Shown piece after piece: positions 28,156 through 38,284 of a stretch of 64,000 nt of DNA. The notes under the pieces were generated by a model. It was not told the origin of the DNA. It searched no databases and was given only the letters and a program-made list of their open reading frames with translations. Position 1 is the first letter of the stretch, and each line of letters begins with the position of its first letter. Source of the DNA: Sphingorhabdus sp. (GTDB lineage Bacteria > Pseudomonadota > Alphaproteobacteria > Sphingomonadales > Sphingomonadaceae); the NCBI RefSeq assembly GCF_023910635.1, contig NZ_JAAVVZ010000005.1:124001-188000 (forward strand). The letters run 5' to 3'. Both the position numbers and the translations under genes were made by a program.

Positions 28156-28339
28156 CGGCCATTTACGGCTCGCGACGAATTCGATGACTGCATCTGCCTT
28201 TGCGATGGGCTTTGCAAATGGAACCAGACTCTGCCTAACGCTTTTTCCAATGCTGTTGCGCCGTTGCAACAATACTTGCCAGTCGTGATGGCGGAACCTA
28301 AGAACAGCCTATGCCGAAATTATGGATGAGTGTCCGCAC

Positions 28340-29590
28340 ATGATATTGTCGCGATATGAACGCATGGTCGCACGCCGGTATTTGCTCCCGGGTAAGGGCG
28401 AGGGCTTTATCTTCTTAGTCGCCAGCATCAGCCTTGTCGCGGTTGCGTTGGGTGTCGCGGCGTTGATCATTGTGATGAGCGTGATGAACGGCTTTCGCGC
28501 CGAATTATTTGATAAAATCGTTGGCCTCAATGGGCATGCCGTGATTCAGGGCTATGGCGGCCGTCTGCAAGATTGGCGGCAAATCCTCACCGATGTGAAG
28601 CAAACGGATGGCGTCACTGATGCAACGGCGTTGATCGAACAGCCATTGCTCACGACCTTCAATGGACGGGTGGAGGCCATATTGGCGCGCGGCATGTCGG
28701 TCAATGATATCCTAGAAAACGACACGTTGAAGGGCAAAACCGTCGCCGGCGATTTGCGCAGGTTAAGCCCCAATGAAGACAAGGTTGCGATTGGATCGCG
28801 GCTTGCCCAAAATTTGGGGGTGCAGGTCGGGCAGAACGTCACGATTATCAACCCAGCCGGTCGCACCACGCCATTTGGCACCGTGCCGCGTGAGATATCC
28901 TATGAGGTCGCGGCAATCTTTGAGGTGGGTGTGTTTGACTATGACAAGGCGTTTGTCATCATGCCCATCGAACGCGCCCAAGTGCTGATGCTCATGGGCG
29001 ATGAAATCGGCATGATCGAGGTCAAGACCGAAAACCCGGACAAGGTGAACGAGATTCTCATGCCCTTATTGCCCAAGCTTGAGAATAAGGGCCAGATTGT
29101 CGACTGGAAAAGCATGAACGCATCGCTTTTTGAGGCCTTAGCGGTCGAGCGTGTCGCGATGTTTGTCGTGCTGTCGATTATCGTGCTCGTTGCGGTGTTC
29201 AACATATTGTCGTCACTCATCATGCTCGTGCGCGCCAAAACCCGCGACATTGCCATATTGCGCACCATGGGGGCGTCGCGAAAATCGCTGCTGAAGATAT
29301 TTATGACGGTCGGCCTGCTGATTGGTGCATCCGGAATTGTGTTGGGGATGATATTGGGCGCGATATTCCTGTATTTCCGGCAATCGGTCGTGAACTTCAT
29401 TCAGTTTGTCACCGGTCAGAATTTGTGGGACCCATCGATCCGGTTCTTGACCGAGCTGCCGTCGCGCACAGACCCGTTTGAAGTACTGGCGATCTGCGGG
29501 CTTGCTTTGCTGTTCAGCTTCCTTGCAACTTTGTATCCGGCGCTAAAGGCGGCAAGTACGGACCCAGTTCAGGTGCTGCGTTATGAATAA
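28340..29590 (+). CDS. lolC: Lipoprotein-releasing ABC transporter permease
   Basis: This inner-membrane permease works with LolD to extract outer-membrane lipoproteins and hand them to LolA. The 416 residues show an N-terminal helix ([20 protein letters not shown] followed by VMNGF), a large periplasmic domain (about 45-265) and three C-terminal helices with the conserved [12 protein letters not shown] coupling segment. Alphaproteobacteria usually have one LolC/E-type permease, so the protein may act as a homodimer; lolE would be an equally fair symbol. ATG 28340 gives [15 protein letters not shown], the common N-terminus; ATG 28322 would add six residues. The stop overlaps lolD by eight bases. 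Confidence 0.92.
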   Translation: MILSRYERMVARRYLLPGKGEGFIFLVASISLVAVALGVAALIIVMSVMNGFRAELFDKIVGLNGHAVIQGYGGRLQDWRQILTDVKQTDGVTDATALIEQPLLTTFNGRVEAILARGMSVNDILENDTLKGKTVAGDLRRLSPNEDKVAIGSRLAQNLGVQVGQNVTIINPAGRTTPFGTVPREISYEVAAIFEVGVFDYDKAFVIMPIERAQVLMLMGDEIGMIEVKTENPDKVNEILMPLLPKLENKGQIVDWKSMNASLFEALAVERVAMFVVLSIIVLVAVFNILSSLIMLVRAKTRDIAILRTMGASRKSLLKIFMTVGLLIGASGIVLGMILGAIFLYFRQSVVNFIQFVTGQNLWDPSIRFLTELPSRTDPFEVLAICGLALLFSFLATLYPALKAASTDPVQVLRYE

Positions 29591-30254
29591 TATCTTGGAA
29601 CTTATCGATGTGCGCCGCAAATTTGTGCAAGGCGATGTCACTATCGAAGTCTTACGTGGTGTAGACCTTGTCGTTGGGAAAGGCGAGCTTGTGGCATTGC
29701 TTGGCCCATCGGGATCAGGCAAATCGACCATGCTTCAGGCTGTGGGCTTATTGGAAGGTGGCTTTTCAGGATCGATCAAATTGGATGGTGAGGAAGTCAG
29801 CGCAGCCAGCGTGGACCGCCAAACGGAGATACGCCGCCAGAAATTGGGCTTTGTCTATCAGTTTCACCATTTGCTCCCGGACTTCGACGCGTTGGAAAAT
29901 GTGATTTTGCCGCAGTTGATTGCGGATGCGGCGCCCGATGTTGCGCATGACCGCGCGACCTATTTGTTGACTCAGTTGGGGCTGGCCGAACGCCTGCACC
30001 ATCGCCCGGCAAAACTGTCAGGTGGCGAGCAACAGCGGGTCGCAGTCGCGCGGGCATTGGCGAACCGGCCAAAGCTGGTGCTGGCCGATGAACCCACTGG
30101 CAATTTGGATGAGCACACGGCCAATGTCGTGCTTGGCGAATTTATGGCGCTGGTGCGTGAAGAGGGGTCGTCAGCGATCGTTGCGACACATAATGAGCGA
30201 TTGGCGGCCAAGATGGACCGCATCGTGCGCTTGCATGACGGTAAATTAGGCTAA
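29583..30254 (+). CDS. lolD: Lipoprotein-releasing ABC transporter ATP-binding protein
   Basis: The 223-residue ATPase powers lipoprotein release by the LolC/E permease encoded just before it. It has Walker [14 protein letters not shown], the Q-loop in [18 protein letters not shown] (the HHLLPDF type seen in LolD/MacB ATPases), signature [15 protein letters not shown], Walker [14 protein letters not shown] and the H-loop in [10 protein letters not shown]. The eight-base overlap with lolC indicates coupled translation. Confidence 0.95.
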   Translation: MNNILELIDVRRKFVQGDVTIEVLRGVDLVVGKGELVALLGPSGSGKSTMLQAVGLLEGGFSGSIKLDGEEVSAASVDRQTEIRRQKLGFVYQFHHLLPDFDALENVILPQLIADAAPDVAHDRATYLLTQLGLAERLHHRPAKLSGGEQQRVAVARALANRPKLVLADEPTGNLDEHTANVVLGEFMALVREEGSSAIVATHNERLAAKMDRIVRLHDGKLG

Positions 30255-30269
30255 ATTAGGGGACGCGAT

Positions 30270-30758
30270 ATGTCAGTCTATGATTTTACAGTAAAAATGC
30301 CCGGTGGCGGCACCGAGGTCATGGCAGCGCATAAGGGCAAGGTGTTGCTGGTGGTGAACACAGCGTCCAAATGCGGCTTCACACCGCAGTATAAGGGCCT
30401 GGAGGCGCTCTATCGCCAATATAAGGACCAAGGCCTCGAAATATTAGCTTTCCCATGTAACCAGTTCGGCGCGCAGGAGCCTGGCGACGCACAAGAAATT
30501 CAGAATTTCTGTTCGCTCACATATGATGTGTCCTTTCCATTGGCGGCGAAAATTGATGTCAACGGAACCGATGAAGATCCGCTGTGGCATTATCTGAAGC
30601 AGCAGCAAGCGGGCCTGATGGGTTCACGCGGTATCAAATGGAACTTCACCAAATTCCTTGTCGACCGCAAAGGCAATGTCGTCGCCCGCCATGGTCCACA
30701 AGTCAAACCAGAGGCGTTGGCAAAGGACATTGAAAAATTGCTCGCCGAGGCAGCCTGA
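30270..30758 (+). CDS. gpx: Glutathione peroxidase family thiol peroxidase
   Basis: This 162-residue protein reduces hydrogen peroxide or organic hydroperoxides. The active-site triad is visible: Cys35 in VNTASKCGFTPQY (cysteine in place of selenocysteine), a glutamine in FPCNQFGAQEPG and Trp124 in IKWNFTKFLVD. A second cysteine (C63, in FPCNQF, or C81) could be resolving; bacterial enzymes of this type usually use thioredoxin. It lies 15 bases after lolD and 62 before dnaE on the same strand. A glutathione reductase gene is at the other end of the window, but a direct link is not implied. Confidence 0.93.
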   Translation: MSVYDFTVKMPGGGTEVMAAHKGKVLLVVNTASKCGFTPQYKGLEALYRQYKDQGLEILAFPCNQFGAQEPGDAQEIQNFCSLTYDVSFPLAAKIDVNGTDEDPLWHYLKQQQAGLMGSRGIKWNFTKFLVDRKGNVVARHGPQVKPEALAKDIEKLLAEAA

Positions 30759-30820
30759 TTGTCCACAGCTTAGCCTAAAACAGACTTTGTCGAATCAGGC
30801 GGGTGTTCTAACGATGGGGC

Positions 30821-33800
30821 ATGGCTTATGTACCCTTCGTCCCCCTCCGTGTGTATTCGGCATACACCATATTGGAAGGCGCGATTGAGCCCAAGGCGAT
30901 TGGCGAAACTGCGAAGAAGCTTGGTTTTCCAGCGATTGCGATTTGTGATCGCAATGGCCTTTATGGCGTTATGCCATTTCAGGACGGCGCGAAATCTTAC
31001 GGCGTGCAACCGATCATTGGCGCGCTGCTTGCAATCAGGCGGCCGACGTCCGACGGAAAGTTCATCCGCGACTGGTTGCCATTATTTGCCCAAGATGAAA
31101 GCGGTTATATCAATCTTTGCCGGTTGGTTTCCATGGCGCATCTTGATCGCCCCGAAGACCTTGACGCACATGTCACGCTGGAACAGCTTGCCGGTCATAA
31201 GGACGGCCTGATCGCCCTTACAGGGGGTGCGGAGGGCGCATTGGCCCGATTGTTAAGTGAAGGGCAGCATGACGCGGCATCCAGCTACCTGACGCGTCTA
31301 CAGGCGCTGTTTTCCGACCGTTTGTATATCGAACTCAGCAGGCGCCACGACGCCGTTGAAGAAGCGGCGGAAGACGCGCTAATTGACCTTGCTTATTCGC
31401 GCGATATTCCTTTGGTTGCCACCAATCCCGCCTTTTTTGCGGAACCCGATTTCTTCGACGCGCACGACGCCATGCTGTGCATCTCGGACGGCGCCTATAT
31501 CGAAAGCGAGGACCGCCGTAGAAGCAGCCGCGACACGTGGATTAAAACGGGTAAGCAAATGCGCGAATTGTTTGCTGATGTGCCCGAGGCGCTGGCCAAT
31601 ACGCTCGTGATTGCGCAGCGATGCGCCGCCCTTGCGCCCTATCGAAGCCCGATACTGCCAAGCCTTGCCGGTGACCGGACCGCCGAAGACGCGCAATTGC
31701 GCGAAGACGGGCGGCTTGGGCTTGAAAAGCGGCTTGAGATTGCGGGCATAACTGACGCTGCGGAGCGGCAAGTTTATTTTGACCGGTTGAAGTTTGAAGC
31801 CGATGTTATCTGCGCTATGGGTTTTCCGGGCTACTTCCTGATCGTTGCCGATTTCATCAAATGGGCAAAGGAACAAGATATTGCCGTTGGCCCGGGCCGT
31901 GGATCGGGGGCAGGTTCGCTGGTCGCTTGGGCGCTGACAATTACCGATCTTGACCCCATCAAGCTCGGCCTGCTGTTCGAACGTTTCCTAAACCCCGACC
32001 GTGTGTCAATGCCTGACTTCGATATCGACTTTTGCGAAACGCGCCGTGGGGAAGTCATTCGTTATGTGCAGAAAAAATACGGCGCACGTCAGGTTGCGCA
32101 AATCATCACTTTTGGAAAGCTGAAGGCGCGGGCGGTTCTGCGCGACACCGGGCGCGTGCTGCAGATGAGCTATGGCCAAGTTGATCGGCTGTGCAAGCAA
32201 GTACCAAATCTGCCCGCTGACCCATGGGATTTGAAACGCGCTTTGTCCGGCGTGGCGGAGCTGCGGGAAGAATATCGGCGTGATGCGCAGGTGAAACGCT
32301 TGTTCGACCTTGCGATGAAACTGGAGGGCCTTCCACGCCACAGTTCAACACATGCTGCCGGTGTGGTAATTGGTGACCGCGAATTATCAGAATTGGCGCC
32401 CCTATACCGCGATCCGCGTTCGGACATGCCTGTCACGCAATTCGACATGAAATATGTCGAGAGCGCAGGCCTCGTTAAGTTCGACTTTTTGGGATTAAAA
32501 ACGCTGTCTGTCCTGCAAAAGGGCAGCCAGATGCTCGCCAAGCGGGGGGTGGAGATCAATCTCGACCTATTGCCGCATGATGACCCTGCGGTCTATGAAT
32601 TGCTGCAACGCGGTGACACTGTGGGCGTGTTCCAGTTGGAATCCGAAGGCATGCGCCGCACGCTCGCGGCGGTGAAGCCAACCAATTTTGGTGACATCAT
32701 CGCGCTCGTGTCGCTCTATCGTCCGGGTCCAATGGACAATATTCCCATGTTTGGCCGCCGCAAAAATGGGGAGGAGAGCATTGAATATCCGCACCCATTG
32801 CTAGAGCCCGTGTTGAACGAAACCTACGGAATTTTTGTTTACCAAGAACAAGTTATGCAAGCCGCGCAGATTTTGGCCGGCTACAGCCTTGGGGAAGCAG
32901 ATTTGCTGCGCCGTGCAATGGGTAAGAAGATTCAGGCCGAAATGGATGCCCAACGCGAACGCTTCGTCACCGGCTGCGCAACGCATGCGATCCCTCCTAA
33001 CCGGGCGAACGAGCTTTTCGACTTGATCGACAAATTTGCGGGCTACGGCTTTAACAAGAGCCATGCCGCCGCTTATGCTGTGTTGGCGTATCAAACTGCT
33101 TGGCTAAAAACCCATCATCCCGAAGAATTTTATGCTGCATCCATGTGTTTCGACATGCATCAAACCGACAAGCTTGCGACCTTCATAGACGATATGCGCA
33201 GGCTGGACGTCACTTGTTTGCAGCCGGACATCAACCGGAGCGAGGCCGAATTTACCGTTGAGACCAATGCGCATGGGGAGCATGCTGTGCGTTATGCGTT
33301 GGGCGGCATCAAAAATGTCGGCGAACGGGCGATGGAGATATTGGTCACAGAACGCGCGACGGCGGGATTGTTCAAAAGCCTTGATGACTTTGCCAACCGG
33401 GTCGATCCAAGTCAGATCAACCGCCGAAGCCTTGAAAATCTCGCTGCTGCGGGTGCTTTTGATAATTTGGAACCAAACCGTGGCGCGGTCCATGCCGCAG
33501 CGGAAACACTTTTGGCGGCAGCGCAATCCGCGCGCGATTCACGCGAAAGCGGGCAGGGCGGCTTGTTTGGTGAGGGCGGGTCCGACATGGCGGCGCTACG
33601 GATCGACAGCAGCCTGCAATGGGCACCCGGCGAACAAATGAACCAGGAAAAGGACGCGTTTGGGTTTTATTTCTCGGCACATCCTTGTTCGCAATATGAG
33701 GCGCTGGCCATTAGCCACGGCGCAAAACCTTATGCGGTCTGGCTCGACAGCGGACCAATACCCGAAGGTATCCGCCGCCCCGCCACCATGTCGGCATTGA

Positions 33801-34297
33801 TCGAAGGCATCCGCTGGCGCGAGTCACGCAAGGGGAAGCGTTTCATGATTGCGGATTTTTCGGACAATAGCGGCCAGTTTTCGGTGCGATGTTTTGACGA
33901 GGCGGTCGGCACACAACTTGCCGAGTGGGCAAAAGACGCGGAGTGCCTTTTGCTCGATTGCGAAATGGACATGCGGCCCGGCGACGAAACGCCAAGCTTT
34001 ACGGTAAAAAGCGCCAAAGCCCTCAGCGGCTTGACGAGCGTGTCGCGGCTGAAAATGCAGTTGGATGTGACACATGAAGCAGCCATGGCGCAACTCGCGC
34101 AAATCGTTGCGCCATTGGGCGGTGGCCGAAGCGAGTTGGTCATCAAAACCCGGGCTGCCGACGGACGATGGGTGCATATCGTGCTTGGTCGCCGCTTCCA
34201 GATTGATGCATCTTTGCTTGCTCAAGTGCGTATAATTGACGGTATCGAAAATGTAGAGCTTGCGCCGCTGGGTCCTGTTTTGGCATTGGTGCGCTGA
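30821..34297 (+). CDS. dnaE: DNA polymerase III subunit alpha
   Basis: This is the 1158-residue replicative polymerase catalytic subunit. It has an N-terminal PHP domain (about 1-240), the palm with GPGRGSGAGSLVAWAL and the catalytic aspartates in MPDFDIDFCETRRG (about 396-409) and VKFDFLGLKTL, the KMGKKI-type fingers (RAMGKKIQAEMDAQR), helix-hairpin-helix repeats, an OB fold (about 985-1070) and the C-terminal tail. In the PHP domain the usual first histidine is Tyr (RVYSAYT) and the second metal site reads CDRNGL, so PHP exonuclease activity is probably absent and proofreading would depend on DnaQ. It belongs to the DnaE1 group by length and domain order. Confidence 0.98.
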   Translation: MAYVPFVPLRVYSAYTILEGAIEPKAIGETAKKLGFPAIAICDRNGLYGVMPFQDGAKSYGVQPIIGALLAIRRPTSDGKFIRDWLPLFAQDESGYINLCRLVSMAHLDRPEDLDAHVTLEQLAGHKDGLIALTGGAEGALARLLSEGQHDAASSYLTRLQALFSDRLYIELSRRHDAVEEAAEDALIDLAYSRDIPLVATNPAFFAEPDFFDAHDAMLCISDGAYIESEDRRRSSRDTWIKTGKQMRELFADVPEALANTLVIAQRCAALAPYRSPILPSLAGDRTAEDAQLREDGRLGLEKRLEIAGITDAAERQVYFDRLKFEADVICAMGFPGYFLIVADFIKWAKEQDIAVGPGRGSGAGSLVAWALTITDLDPIKLGLLFERFLNPDRVSMPDFDIDFCETRRGEVIRYVQKKYGARQVAQIITFGKLKARAVLRDTGRVLQMSYGQVDRLCKQVPNLPADPWDLKRALSGVAELREEYRRDAQVKRLFDLAMKLEGLPRHSSTHAAGVVIGDRELSELAPLYRDPRSDMPVTQFDMKYVESAGLVKFDFLGLKTLSVLQKGSQMLAKRGVEINLDLLPHDDPAVYELLQRGDTVGVFQLESEGMRRTLAAVKPTNFGDIIALVSLYRPGPMDNIPMFGRRKNGEESIEYPHPLLEPVLNETYGIFVYQEQVMQAAQILAGYSLGEADLLRRAMGKKIQAEMDAQRERFVTGCATHAIPPNRANELFDLIDKFAGYGFNKSHAAAYAVLAYQTAWLKTHHPEEFYAASMCFDMHQTDKLATFIDDMRRLDVTCLQPDINRSEAEFTVETNAHGEHAVRYALGGIKNVGERAMEILVTERATAGLFKSLDDFANRVDPSQINRRSLENLAAAGAFDNLEPNRGAVHAAAETLLAAAQSARDSRESGQGGLFGEGGSDMAALRIDSSLQWAPGEQMNQEKDAFGFYFSAHPCSQYEALAISHGAKPYAVWLDSGPIPEGIRRPATMSALIEGIRWRESRKGKRFMIADFSDNSGQFSVRCFDEAVGTQLAEWAKDAECLLLDCEMDMRPGDETPSFTVKSAKALSGLTSVSRLKMQLDVTHEAAMAQLAQIVAPLGGGRSELVIKTRAADGRWVHIVLGRRFQIDASLLAQVRIIDGIENVELAPLGPVLALVR

Positions 34298-34365
34298 ACT
34301 GCGAAAATCGTAGACAGAAATTGCGTCTGCAGTATCCTGCGGCGTGGTATGAGGGAGAGATTTTG

Positions 34366-35964
34366 ATGTACGGCACCATGCAAGATTGGGACCTTCGCGT
34401 TCCGCATTTGATCGACTACGCAGCCCGCGAACATGGCACGCGCGAAATCGTGACGCGTTGGACCGACGGCAATATTGAACGCACAAACTGGTCTGGCGTC
34501 GCAACCGAAGCGCGCAAATTGTCGCAAGCCTTTGCGGGTTTGGGCCTGCAAAAGGGCGACCGGATTGCCACCTTTGCCATGAACCATCACCGGCATTTGG
34601 CCGCTTGGTATGGCGCGATTGGCTTTGGTGGAGTGATCCACACCGTCAATGTGCGGCTGTTCGACGAAGACCTGATCTACATCATGAACCATGCCGAAGA
34701 TAAGGTGTTGATGTATGACGCAATGTTCCAACCCATCATAGACAGGCTGAAGCCGCATCTGAAGACCGTTGAGCATTATGTCGTGTTTGACCGCGACGAC
34801 AGCTACGGTGCGTTCATCGCCGCGCAAGATGGCAATTATGAATGGGCAACGGGCGACGAACGCGACGCGTGTATGTTGTGTTACACCAGCGGCACAACGG
34901 GCAATCCAAAGGGTGTTTTGTATCAACACCGCTCGACCATGTTGCACGCGATGGCTGAAATCGCGCCATCCATTTTTGATCTTAGCCCGCAGTCGGCATT
35001 GCTACCGATCGTGCCGATGTTCCATGCGGCAAGCTGGGGCCTCCCCTTTGCAGGTGCCGCTGCGGGGGTGAAGTTCGTGTTTTCGACCACCAATGACGCG
35101 GCAACCTTGCATGGCTTAATTCTGCAAGAAGGCATTACCCATAGCGCAGGTGTGCCCACAGTGTGGCTTTCCATGTTCGCGCATTTGGATGCAGAGGCCG
35201 CCGCCGGGCGCGATGCGACACTTGGCAAACTGCGTTTGGTCACGATTGGCGGTTCGGCTGCGCCGCGTGGCATGATTGAGCGTCTGATGACGTCGGGCGT
35301 GCATGTATCGCACGCATGGGGCATGACTGAGACATCGCCCATTGGCACCATGGGGGCACCAACGCCCAATTGGGATGAACTGACGCTCGAACAGCAGATC
35401 GACGTGGTTTGCAAACAAGGTCGCACGCCGTTTGGTGTTGAGCTGCGCGTGATCGACAAGGACGGCAATGTCGCCCCGCGCGATGGTGTGACGTCTGGCG
35501 CGCTTCAGATTCGCGGGCCATGGGTCATTAAACGCTATTTCAAGGCCGAGGCGGACGCGGTTGACGCGGATCAGTGGTTTGATACCGGAGATGTCTCGGT
35601 GCTGCACCCGGACGGCACGATGCAGATCACGGACCGCGTGAAGGATGTCATCAAATCGGGCGGCGAGTGGATTAGTTCAGTTGAGCTTGAGAATATTGCG
35701 GTTGGTTGCCCCGGCATTGCCGAAGCAGGCGCAATTGGTATCCCGCACCCCAAATGGGATGAACGGCCCGTTCTAATCGCTGTCAAAAAACCGGGGGCTG
35801 ACGTCGATGAAGCGACGGTGAAGGCCTATCTGGCGGAACGCATCGTCAAATGGTGGATGCCTGACCGTGTGCTGTTTGTTGACGAACTTCCGCACACCGG
35901 CACTGGCAAAATTCAAAAAGTGGCGCTTCGTGCCCAGTTTAAGGATTTTGTGCTGGAAGATTGA
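34366..35964 (+). CDS. Long/medium-chain acyl-CoA ligase (AMP-forming)
   Basis: The 532-residue enzyme belongs to the ANL adenylating superfamily. It has the P-loop [17 protein letters not shown], the A5 motif [12 protein letters not shown], the hinge region [19 protein letters not shown] and the catalytic C-terminal lysine in [14 protein letters not shown]. The closest well-known pattern is that of medium/long-chain fatty-acid CoA ligases (AlkK/FadD3-like); the substrate cannot be read from sequence. I use ATG 34366, eight bases after GAGGGAGA; a TTG at 34321 would add 15 residues. It follows dnaE by 68 bases and is convergent with moaB. Confidence 0.9.
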   Translation: MYGTMQDWDLRVPHLIDYAAREHGTREIVTRWTDGNIERTNWSGVATEARKLSQAFAGLGLQKGDRIATFAMNHHRHLAAWYGAIGFGGVIHTVNVRLFDEDLIYIMNHAEDKVLMYDAMFQPIIDRLKPHLKTVEHYVVFDRDDSYGAFIAAQDGNYEWATGDERDACMLCYTSGTTGNPKGVLYQHRSTMLHAMAEIAPSIFDLSPQSALLPIVPMFHAASWGLPFAGAAAGVKFVFSTTNDAATLHGLILQEGITHSAGVPTVWLSMFAHLDAEAAAGRDATLGKLRLVTIGGSAAPRGMIERLMTSGVHVSHAWGMTETSPIGTMGAPTPNWDELTLEQQIDVVCKQGRTPFGVELRVIDKDGNVAPRDGVTSGALQIRGPWVIKRYFKAEADAVDADQWFDTGDVSVLHPDGTMQITDRVKDVIKSGGEWISSVELENIAVGCPGIAEAGAIGIPHPKWDERPVLIAVKKPGADVDEATVKAYLAERIVKWWMPDRVLFVDELPHTGTGKIQKVALRAQFKDFVLED

Positions 35965-36015
35965 GGCCCGGTCGCGGCGACCTTGGGCTAAAATAGGCTT
36001 GGCGGGCCATTTAAA

Positions 36016-36543
36016 TTACATTTCGCGCAAGCGCGGCATCAATTCCACAAGATTGCAGGGACGATGGCGGCTATCGAGTTGATGGACCAAAATCTGGTCC
36101 CAGCCGTCTTTAACTGCGCCGTTTGATCCGGGAAGGGCAAAAATATACGTCCCGCCCGCCAGCACGGCGCAGGCGCGCGACTGTATGGTGGATGTGCCTA
36201 TGCTTGCGAAGCTTAACCAGCGGAACAGTTCGCCGAAGCCAGGGATATCCTTGGTCTTAACACGGTCCAAAGCTTCGGGTGTCACGTCGCGTCCGGTTAA
36301 CCCGGTGCCACCGGTTGAGATGACAACATCGACGTGATCGTCGTCGATCCAATTATGCAGCCGTGCAGTGATTAACGCGGTGTCGTCGCGCAAAATAGCG
36401 CGATCAGCGATTTTGTGTCCGGCGGCGACTATCCGTTCTGCCAAAATATCGCCGCTGGTATCATTTTCGATGCCACGAGTGTCGGACACCGTGAGGATCG
36501 CGATGTTTACCGGCTTGAACGCCCTGTTTTCATCGAGCTGCAA
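36016..36543 (-). CDS. moaB: Molybdenum cofactor biosynthesis protein B
   Basis: MoaB/MogA proteins adenylylate molybdopterin before molybdate insertion by MoeA. The 175-residue protein has the core motifs [37 protein letters not shown] and [19 protein letters not shown]. The start is a TTG at 36543 giving [17 protein letters not shown]; no other start is available before the conserved strand. That TTG overlaps the end of the lytic transglycosylase gene by 14 bases. It is 20 kb from moaC and moeA, so the cofactor genes are split here. Confidence 0.93.
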   Translation of the reverse strand: MQLDENRAFKPVNIAILTVSDTRGIENDTSGDILAERIVAAGHKIADRAILRDDTALITARLHNWIDDDHVDVVISTGGTGLTGRDVTPEALDRVKTKDIPGFGELFRWLSFASIGTSTIQSRACAVLAGGTYIFALPGSNGAVKDGWDQILVHQLDSRHRPCNLVELMPRLREM

Positions 36544-38284
36544 TGACGCCTCCCGTCATCCTGCGCGCGGTGACTGTGCCATTAGCATCCGGAAATTTTG
36601 GCCACATATATTGGGCTAGGCCTGTCAAACTGCCAGAGGCCTTGTTTGCACGCATCTCGTAAATCCAGTAATTTCGCAGGATGATCGCCACATACCCGCG
36701 CGTTTCCCAATAGGGGATAGATTCAATGAACAGCAACGGGTCGCCATTATCGCGCACTTCGCTATTCCACCGTGTTACCGGAGTTGGCCCTGCATTATAG
36801 GCCGCGATTACCTTGGGCAAAAGTCCGCCCGTCGCGGGCAAATCGCGCAGCTTTTCCAAATAGGACTGGCCATATTCCAAATTGATCGTCGGACGGTCCA
36901 ATTCGGATGCCGTGAAGAACGCACCGCGCGCCCGTGCAAGGTCCTGAGCGGTTCCAGGGCGGACCTGCATGAGGCCGCGTGCGCCAGCAGGGCTGATCAC
37001 GTCGGTACGGAAATTGGATTCTTGTAACGTGTGGGCATAGACCAATGATGGCGTGACGCGCCAGCCACCGGTTGGTTCCCAATTGGGCAGGGGGTAACGT
37101 GCCATAAGGTTGCTCTGGTCACGCGATGGACCATAATGGCCAAACCAGAACTGGGTAGAAGCCAAGTTCAATGCGCCGGCCAATTGCGCGAGGTTTGCAT
37201 GCTGCCGCGCATCGCCAATTCTCGCCTGATGGCGCAGTGCCTGATCTGCCAATTTATTCTGGCCAATTTCTGTCAGGGATACCGCCAAAATCGCGTTTTG
37301 CTGCTCTTTCAAGCTCGCCCAATCTAGCTTGACGACTTTCGCTGCCTTGCGCACGATCGGTTCCATGCCAAGCGCTTCGCTGGCGAGTAAGCCGTAAAAG
37401 GTTTCTGACAGTTGCGCCGCCTTTTGCATCTTGGGCTGAATATATTGCGGCTGTTTTGCGGCCATGGCCGCGCGTGCGCCCCAGAAGAGCCCTGCGGCCC
37501 TTAAATCATCGTTACTGGCCAAGCGGGCAACATCGTCAAAGGCGTTATAGGCAGCGGCATAATCACCCAGCCGCCAAGAAGAGAGGCCAAGTACCCAGGC
37601 GGCCTGCGTGCCCCATTCTCCACCGGCCACATGCGCGACAGCAGAAACGCGCTTTGCGGATGCATCGTCATTTTCGATATAATAAGACCATGCCACACGA
37701 TAGCGTAATTCCGTCAGCGCTTCGGGCGACAGTTCCAATGCTTTGCTTTCCAAAAACTGTTCGGCGGCAAAAGATTGGTCATTTTTAATGAAAACCTGCA
37801 ATTCGGCACGCACGCTATCGCTTGCCTTACTTGCGGGCAAATCCCTTTTTGGTGCGCCACCTAGCCATGAAAAGCGGCGGATACCAGGCCGATTGGGAAG
37901 CATCTCCAGACCGCGTTTACGTGCCATGGTCGCCAATTGTTCAGCCTGCGGCAAATAAGGTGCATCCTCAAGCAGGGCTTGCAACTGCGCTGCCTCCACC
38001 TTTGGGCTATTGGGTGCGACATATAATTCCGCGCGCGCCATTGCGGACATGGGGCCTTGGGGCGCTGCATCAATCATGCGTGAAGCCTCGTCCCATTTTT
38101 CCGCACGGATAGCGTCATAGATCGCTGTGAAAACGGCTTTTTCTTGTGCGCTAAGAACATTGGGTGCCGGCTGAACGGGAACAATTGCGCGAAATCCATC
38201 GCTTGTGTTTGCGTGCGCTGTCGCAATGGGGGCGCAAGCCAGCGCAAAAGCGAGCCATTTCAAATTAGATATTCCTTTGCTCAT
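36530..38284 (-). CDS. slt: Soluble lytic murein transglycosylase
   Basis: This 584-residue periplasmic enzyme cleaves peptidoglycan to 1,6-anhydro-muropeptides. It begins with a signal peptide (MSKGISNLKWLAFALACAPI, cleaved around ATAHA at 21-25), continues with a long alpha-helical superhelix (about 40-400) and ends with the SLT catalytic domain: catalytic glutamate in HTLQESNFRTDVISPAGARG, then GLMQVRPGTAQDLAR and AAYNAGPTPVTRW. I use ATG 38284, which overlaps the stop of the preceding gene by four bases. The start 13 codons upstream lies inside that gene. Confidence 0.94.
   Translation of the reverse strand: MSKGISNLKWLAFALACAPIATAHANTSDGFRAIVPVQPAPNVLSAQEKAVFTAIYDAIRAEKWDEASRMIDAAPQGPMSAMARAELYVAPNSPKVEAAQLQALLEDAPYLPQAEQLATMARKRGLEMLPNRPGIRRFSWLGGAPKRDLPASKASDSVRAELQVFIKNDQSFAAEQFLESKALELSPEALTELRYRVAWSYYIENDDASAKRVSAVAHVAGGEWGTQAAWVLGLSSWRLGDYAAAYNAFDDVARLASNDDLRAAGLFWGARAAMAAKQPQYIQPKMQKAAQLSETFYGLLASEALGMEPIVRKAAKVVKLDWASLKEQQNAILAVSLTEIGQNKLADQALRHQARIGDARQHANLAQLAGALNLASTQFWFGHYGPSRDQSNLMARYPLPNWEPTGGWRVTPSLVYAHTLQESNFRTDVISPAGARGLMQVRPGTAQDLARARGAFFTASELDRPTINLEYGQSYLEKLRDLPATGGLLPKVIAAYNAGPTPVTRWNSEVRDNGDPLLFIESIPYWETRGYVAIILRNYWIYEMRANKASGSLTGLAQYMWPKFPDANGTVTARRMTGGVIAAR

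Noticed and set aside
27997-28272. 91-codon minus-strand frame upstream of hsp20
   Set aside because: It runs through the terminator stem and the heat-shock promoter; the region is better explained as a structured RNA plus promoter.
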